DNA from: Riptortus pedestris
Taxonomy: Eukaryota; Arthropoda; Insecta; Hemiptera; Alydidae
Assembly (NCBI GenBank): GCA_019009955.1
Contig: CM032230.1
Coordinates: 8,796,001-8,860,000 of the forward strand
Direction: 5' to 3'
Length of the DNA stretch: 64,000 nucleotides
This document shows positions 59,035-64,000 of the stretch, piece after piece. Position numbers and translations under genes: made by a program. Each line of letters begins with the position of its first letter. The stretch's first letter is position 1. The notes under the pieces are model-generated. The model was not told where the DNA came from, ran no database searches, and saw only the letters and a list, made by a program, of their open reading frames with translations.

Positions 59035-59820
59035 TTATATTGTGTATTATTAGCGTATGGTACTTATTGAGTTAATCTCCTAGTAATATAACTCGTTAAA
59101 ATCGCTGCTTAAGTAGATTCCCGCTTTAAATAAATGCTTTTATGTCAAACCACTTTTATTAAATTTAATATAAATAGTTTATATGAAGGGGAGAAATGTA
59201 ATTACATGGATGACAACTATTCGATAATTCCTCGTCTAATATGAGATACTTGTGGAGGTTATTGAGGTGGCGCGCTGCCTCAGGATTTTCATATGGCTGT
59301 CATATATCCGCTGTCGTCACTCACCGGCTGCCGAACAAATTAGACAAGCGATAAATCAAGGAGGCAGGGCCGATATTAATTTTGGCGGGTATAATTTGGC
59401 GCGAACCATTGACAAGCCGCATTACTTAATATAAGAGTGGCTTACAATGGGGCCTCATCCTCCTGCTGTTGAGATTCTCTATTATATTCGATATATCGAT
59501 TGAAGCTAGACTGCCCCCGCAGCTGAAGATGACTGGGTTCTATTCTGAATGTGTGCTGAGTGGCAGCAGATGGTGTGGTCCGGACCCCAGGCCAACCTTT
59601 CAGTCTGATTGCATTAGGTGAATTGATTATATCCATCGGCCCTTCATACAGATTCTTACTCAAATCCTGATCGGATACCTATTTGTATCTTATCTTTTTC
59701 CACGTTTTAGTAAGACCAAGCCATATATACTCATAAGATTTACTTACATCAATATCATCCTATTTCAAATTTTAGTGCATGTAAAGAAAATAATGGCCAG
59801 TATATCAGATGAATGTTTTA
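59035..59820. other. no feature recognised
   Basis: 59230-59660 is GC-richer and non-repetitive within the window; short frames there match nothing I know. Confidence 0.45.
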
Positions 59821-59821
59821 G

Positions 59822-60560
59822 GTTGAAAAGTCCGTCACTCAGGGGCTGCGTAAACTAAACAAATTTCCCACGTGCTCACTTAAGATCTCACCTCACTACA
59901 TATTCCCTATTTCTACGTAAAAAAAAATAAACAGATGAGTAAAAAGTCCGTCACGCAGGGGCTGCGGAAACTAAGAAGATTTCCCACGTGAAGGTTTACA
60001 ATAGAGAAATTTCACGAGAGCCGAGCAACCAAGGAAACGGCCGAACAAGCTTTTGGCGGGAAAGTCTCTCTCGCCCGTTAGCCGTCGATTTAATAAAAAT
60101 GCAAATATCTCAGTTAATATTCAAGATAGAGAATAAATGTATATAACAATATTTATAGTAAATGTAATTTGCAATAAGATTGATTCTGTACAATTTTTCG
60201 ATCCGACGTATAGTAACGGAGATTTTTCGAAAATCCTCCCCTCTAAACCCCCCCCCCTCCCACTGGTCCGATTTCAGCCGTTAACGAACTTGATCTTTCT
60301 TTTTACATAAAACGACTAAATATCGAGTTTGGTAACGATTAAACAAAAATTGCGACCGCTTGACCCCTGAAGGAAAATCTGCTAAACGCGGGAGGGGTGC
60401 TCTGAAGGCTGGAAATAAGAAAGCACGAATAACTCGCTTAATACTTGAATAACGAAAAAATGCTTGGAACAACAATTGTAGATCATCAAGAGTGGCTCTA
60501 TAACATTTTACGATCCCACTTATAGTAACGGAAATATTTCGAATTTTGGAATCCATTATT
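59822..60560 (+). mobile_element. three joined HLE pieces
   Basis: 59824-59940: head-only piece. 59941-60388: head, body and end, with the whole segment from GCGACCGCT to the hairpin deleted, including (TA)n, so GACCGCTTGACCCCTGAAGG joins the tail. 60389-60560: subfamily body. Confidence 0.8.
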
Positions 60561-60569
60561 TTTATAAGA

Positions 60570-61355
60570 TGTTTTATTCCTCTTATTCTGGACCCAATAT
60601 TTTATATATATTCTTCAAAATAATCCCCCATAAAAAAACATTTTTTTCGGTGCAAACTTTATTGAAACTGTCGTACATGTTTCATAGCCTACTTGCCACC
60701 TCTTCAGGGGCTATCCCTTTTCAAAAAAAAAATAAATATAAAAAATGAATAACATTAATTTAACAAATCCCTTAATAATTCATATGATAGCTATTGTATT
60801 AATAGGTGCCTACTTTTATGATATATTTCTTAAATCTAATTATTCATTGCTACTTACATTTCTGAAGTGCTCGTTTTCCTTTTACATTCGTTGCGACTGT
60901 CCTCACTGAGGAGGTAGTTGATACTGAGAGGTTCCCGAGGTACGTTAAGTCAGCTGACTACAAATCGATTATTTACAAGTCAATCTTGAGCTCGATTATT
61001 TCGGGCCATAATTTAAAATTAAAAAAAAAAAAAAAAGCTTTAACAAACCTCTATAACAGATTTTTTAGCTTTAAATCACTAACAGAGAAGTAAAAATAAT
61101 AAACTTAATACTCACATGTTAATGCAAAATAGTAAAAAACAATTAAAATAAAACAATACAATATCTAGCAAACGAATTATTTGTAGGGATTTATAATTTT
61201 TTGATATTTTTGTTTTGAAAAGGGGACCCCTCAAGAGGTGGGAAGGCACCAAGAGGTGGAGGGCAGTTTCAATAAAGTTCGCACTGGAAAATGTTTTTTA
61301 TTGGAGACCCTGGCCAAAATATGAAGAATATATAAAGATTTTTAATGTAACTTTT
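60570..61355. mobile_element. element with about 130-150-bp inverted terminal arms
   Basis: The arm at about 60580-60722 (TATATATTCTTCAAAATAAT, TTTATTGAAACTG, CCACCTCTTCAGGGGCTATC) is inverted at about 61217-61350 (GACCCCTCAAGAGGTGGGAA, CAGTTTCAATAAAGTTCGCA, ATGAAGAATATATAAAG). The interior is about 490 bp of AT-rich non-coding DNA. No target duplication was identified. Class unknown. Confidence 0.65.
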
Positions 61356-62849
61356 TTCGAACCATGTTTCAATAACTGAGATTTAACAAATTTTTTATTT
61401 TACCTGTAGTCTATATCCCCACTGCAGATGTATGTTCAATTGCTATAGAACAACTGGAAAATACAGGAAAATCGGTCATTACCTCAAAGGAACTTCAGGA
61501 AAAGTTTCAGTAATTGTGGGAAAAGGAAAAAAAAGTGGGTTGATATAAGTGTTTGAAACAACCTTCAAGTATACAATACATATGCCTGCTACAGTTCTAG
61601 TTGTCGGCAGGTTTTTGCTTTAAAGCTCACACGATACTTGTTAAGAATCCATTCCAAAGATTTAATTCCTCAAGCTTTGTAACACTGTAACTCCCTCACT
61701 TTGATAAACGTGTGTCTCATTTGCAAAGAAAGACTTGTATAAGGCATAAGTACCTCTGGCTTGGATACTCCTTCTCGAACGGGAGTGCTTTAGACTATAG
61801 GTCAGAGAGCAATCTAACAGAAAAAAAAAAGCCCCTTTTGCCAAAGACAAAGCCCTAGGCGGGAAATGTCGCTTTGCGGGGGCTTTTAAGAGAAGAAAGA
61901 GAGAATCGGCGAGCATCCATTAACCTCTCTTTGAGGATTAGTTGGAAGAGCAAAAAAAAATTAAGCCTTCGTGTGCGGTTTGGCAGCTAAGCCCTCACCC
62001 TCAGACTAACTTTAATAACATAACAACTTTAACATTGCTCAAACTTTAGAGAAGAGTTGAAGTGGATCCACGAGAGAGAAATATAATTGTACTTGGGAAG
62101 GGAAAATATTATGGCTTATTTGAGGAAATTTCTCACTCCTATGAAAAGGCGCTTTGCGAAAAATATTCAAGAAGCAGTATACTCAGAAACGCCGACATGC
62201 TAACTTTGTTTTGCAAACCCCACATCACCATTGCTATGAATAAGACTGAGGTGGTAGAGAAACGATGAAAGAATGGGACCCCAATATTGGGTGGATGTAT
62301 ATCCATATATTTTTTATATATATTGGATAATTCTGGTGGAGAAAAACTGACGGAAAATAAAAGTAACATATACCCAAAGGTGGGATCTAAGTGTTTTATC
62401 TCTCAACAGAATTTCTGGTTTGTATGTTGACGTATTATTCTGCATACCGAGGAACTGGGCAAAAGCTGATAATTTGAACATGAACAAACCTAAATGATGG
62501 GAAAAACGATTAAAAGGTGGTACTTAGGTGACTGATGTGCCGACTTTCTTAATATGAGATCTGTTCCGAAAAACTCCTTGGCGGTTCGTATTCGAGACTA
62601 ACCACAGCTAATATGTGCAGGCCTCCAATAATGGGCCTCCCTTATCTCAAATATCTCTCTGCTGGCGGAGAATGTTCTACAGCTGACCTATTCAGCCTCA
62701 ACGACGATCCAGAAGTAAAATAACCAAGAGTGTCCTTTGCCCGGAGTGCGGCTTGTCACATCGAGAACACACTCGATATCACAGAATCGATATCGACCAA
62801 TAACCGATTCTCCATCACTGTTATCAAAATAAATAAAGGCCAGATTCTT
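61356..62849. other. no feature recognised
   Basis: Short frames near 61.7-61.9 and 62.06-62.27 kb match no family I know. No repeat of this window recurs here. Confidence 0.45.
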
Positions 62850-63420
62850 TCCATCAAGAATCACTAAATAAAAATAAACCAAATGAACCTGTAGATTATT
62901 GGTAATGTGTAACAAGGGACAGGTGGAAGTTGGAAAAGAAGTAGACGCAAGGCTACTGTGGCTTAATTTGGCCTTTACTCTGGCATAGTAATACTGGCAA
63001 AAGTAGACAATATTGACCACAGCAATAGAGATGATGTATATCTGATAAAAGAAACAGCCAATAATTACCTACTTGCTAGAATGGGAGAGAAGATGGCAGA
63101 CCACGACTAAAGGCCGAATCTACAAGAGTGGCGATAGACCCGTTTGCAGCTGGCTGACCCTGACTATTGGTCCAGTCAAATGTTGACTGGACATGGCAAC
63201 TTTTCAAGTTATTTATACACATATAAATAGAGAAACACGCCAACATGTTCCTACGGAGAGAGTGATGAAACAGCTATACATGTTCTCATCAGTTGTTCAA
63301 AATATGACATGAATCCAGTTAATGCGAGGATATGGTTAGCTCACAGGAAAACAAGAATGCATTTCAAAGATTCATACAGCAATGGAAGAATTTGACTTAA
63401 TATAGCGGAAAATAAGCAAT
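62850..63420 (+). pseudogene. LINE RNase H/C-terminal region, heavily mutated
   Basis: KGQVEVGKEVDA resembles the RNase H end (GH.GV.GNE.AD). Then in one frame from about 63009: DDVYLIKETANNYLL, LQLADPDYWSSQMLTGHGNF, and a Cys/His cluster CSYGESDETAIHVLISC. The TGHG.F..Y and C...ET..H.L..C pattern is typical of the C-terminus of R1/Jockey-type LINE ORF2. TAA and TAG codons interrupt it near 63107, 63134 and 63220. 5' truncated; A-rich sequence follows near 63500. Confidence 0.8.
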
Positions 63421-63504
63421 AAAGTCGAATTAAGGTAACCCTATAACTCAAATGATGAGAAAGTGGCAATGACACTACAAGCGCCTGGAGCCACACAAAA
63501 AAAA

Positions 63505-64000
63505 AGTAAGTCATGCAGGGGATGCGCAACCAAGCAGATTTCCCTCGTGATGATTAATAATAGATAAACCTACATACTGCTAACACCAGTGAATAAATAC
63601 AAACGGTAGTAAGAATTCTTTTCCCCTGCCAGCGGGAAGCGTCTCAAATGTAAACAAACACGTCTACCAACGGATCACCGGAAATTAAAACAATAACTGA
63701 AACGTCAGAATATAACATTCATTTTATTGAATTTTATTTAAAATGAATCAGAATAATTTTTATCTCAATCAATCAAATTTTAGTAGCCCAAGAATTTAAG
63801 ACGGGGAGGGGGGTCATAAAAACATATTTACTTCTATCTCATATAATAAAGGAAAATAATATTTGGTATTTATTTCAGCTTCGAATAGAGTGGTTTATTA
63901 TACAACATTATGTAACACGAGTAGAAGTGGGAGTTTACTGAAGACTGAAAACTGAAAAATGCAAATATCTCGGTTAATATTCATGATACAGAAAATAAGT
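63505..64000 (+). mobile_element. HLE long variant, runs off the window
   Basis: Diverged head (AAGTCATGCAGGGGATGCGC, AAGCAGATTTCCCTCG), AAACAAACACG, (G)n near 63805, TGCAAATATCTCGGTTAATA at the edge. Confidence 0.8.

Noticed and set aside
61662..62268. Frames of 84 and 68 codons near 61.7-62.3 kb
   Set aside because: No recognisable domain, no context and no repeat in the window; not enough to call a gene.

Overview
The window looks like AT-rich nuclear DNA from an animal, most likely an insect or other arthropod. The reasons are one gene with multi-kilobase introns, intron-containing tRNA-Tyr(GUA) genes, Helitrons with ends of the type common in insects, a tRNA-derived SINE, LINE fragments, hAT-like elements and a very high load of (TA)n. 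No bacterial features (operons, ribosome binding sites, CRISPR) were seen. The species cannot be fixed from the sequence alone.

One convincing protein-coding gene is present: a divergent alpha-tubulin on the minus strand, spread over about 28.6 kb. Four internal exons were found at about 29.14-28.94, 25.06-24.77, 12.60-12.37 and 0.84-0.54 kb. They join in frame with GT-AG splice sites and align almost without gaps to alpha-tubulin from the first beta strand to the helix H10 region. The start-codon exon was not found, and the last exon(s) lie left of position 1. The protein keeps the GTP-binding GGGTGSG motif but has Asp where alpha-tubulin has catalytic Glu254, and a shortened K40 loop.

Five intact tRNA-Tyr(GUA) genes with 16-nt introns and oligo-T terminators lie at 9.80, 17.69, 19.98, 23.95 (plus strand) and 39.14 kb (minus strand). 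The first four sit inside tubulin introns on the opposite strand, and three share flanking duplicated DNA.

Nearly everything else is repeats. The dominant family, with about 45 copies or fragments, is a 0.6-0.95 kb non-autonomous element called HLE here (Helentron/HINE-like element). It has a GTCCGTCACGC head, a GCAGATTTC stem used at both ends, a C-rich tract, a (TA)n microsatellite and a 3' hairpin ending CTGCTAAAA. A second family is a canonical non-autonomous Helitron (hairpin, then CTAG-T) that repeatedly joins the (TA)n arrays of HLE copies. A Helitron remnant coding the C-terminus of a PIF1-like helicase lies at 11.6-12.35 kb. Other elements are a Gypsy-like solo LTR (1.24-1.85 kb), a hAT-type MITE (52.61-52.96 kb), foldback MITEs, a tRNA-derived SINE, and dead LINE fragments at 21.4, 37.9, 51.5, 56.5 and 62.9 kb.

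A 3.8-kb minisatellite (13.14-16.98 kb) is built from a 33-bp monomer with two higher-order organisations: about 400 bp (12-mer, five copies) and 66 bp (2-mer, about nine copies). A second minisatellite lies at 31.85-32.28 kb. Stretches at about 33.1-33.6, 35.2-35.6, 41.1-41.7, 47.9-48.3, 50.3-50.9, 53.1-53.5, 59.1-59.8 and 61.4-62.8 kb show no recognisable repeat or gene.
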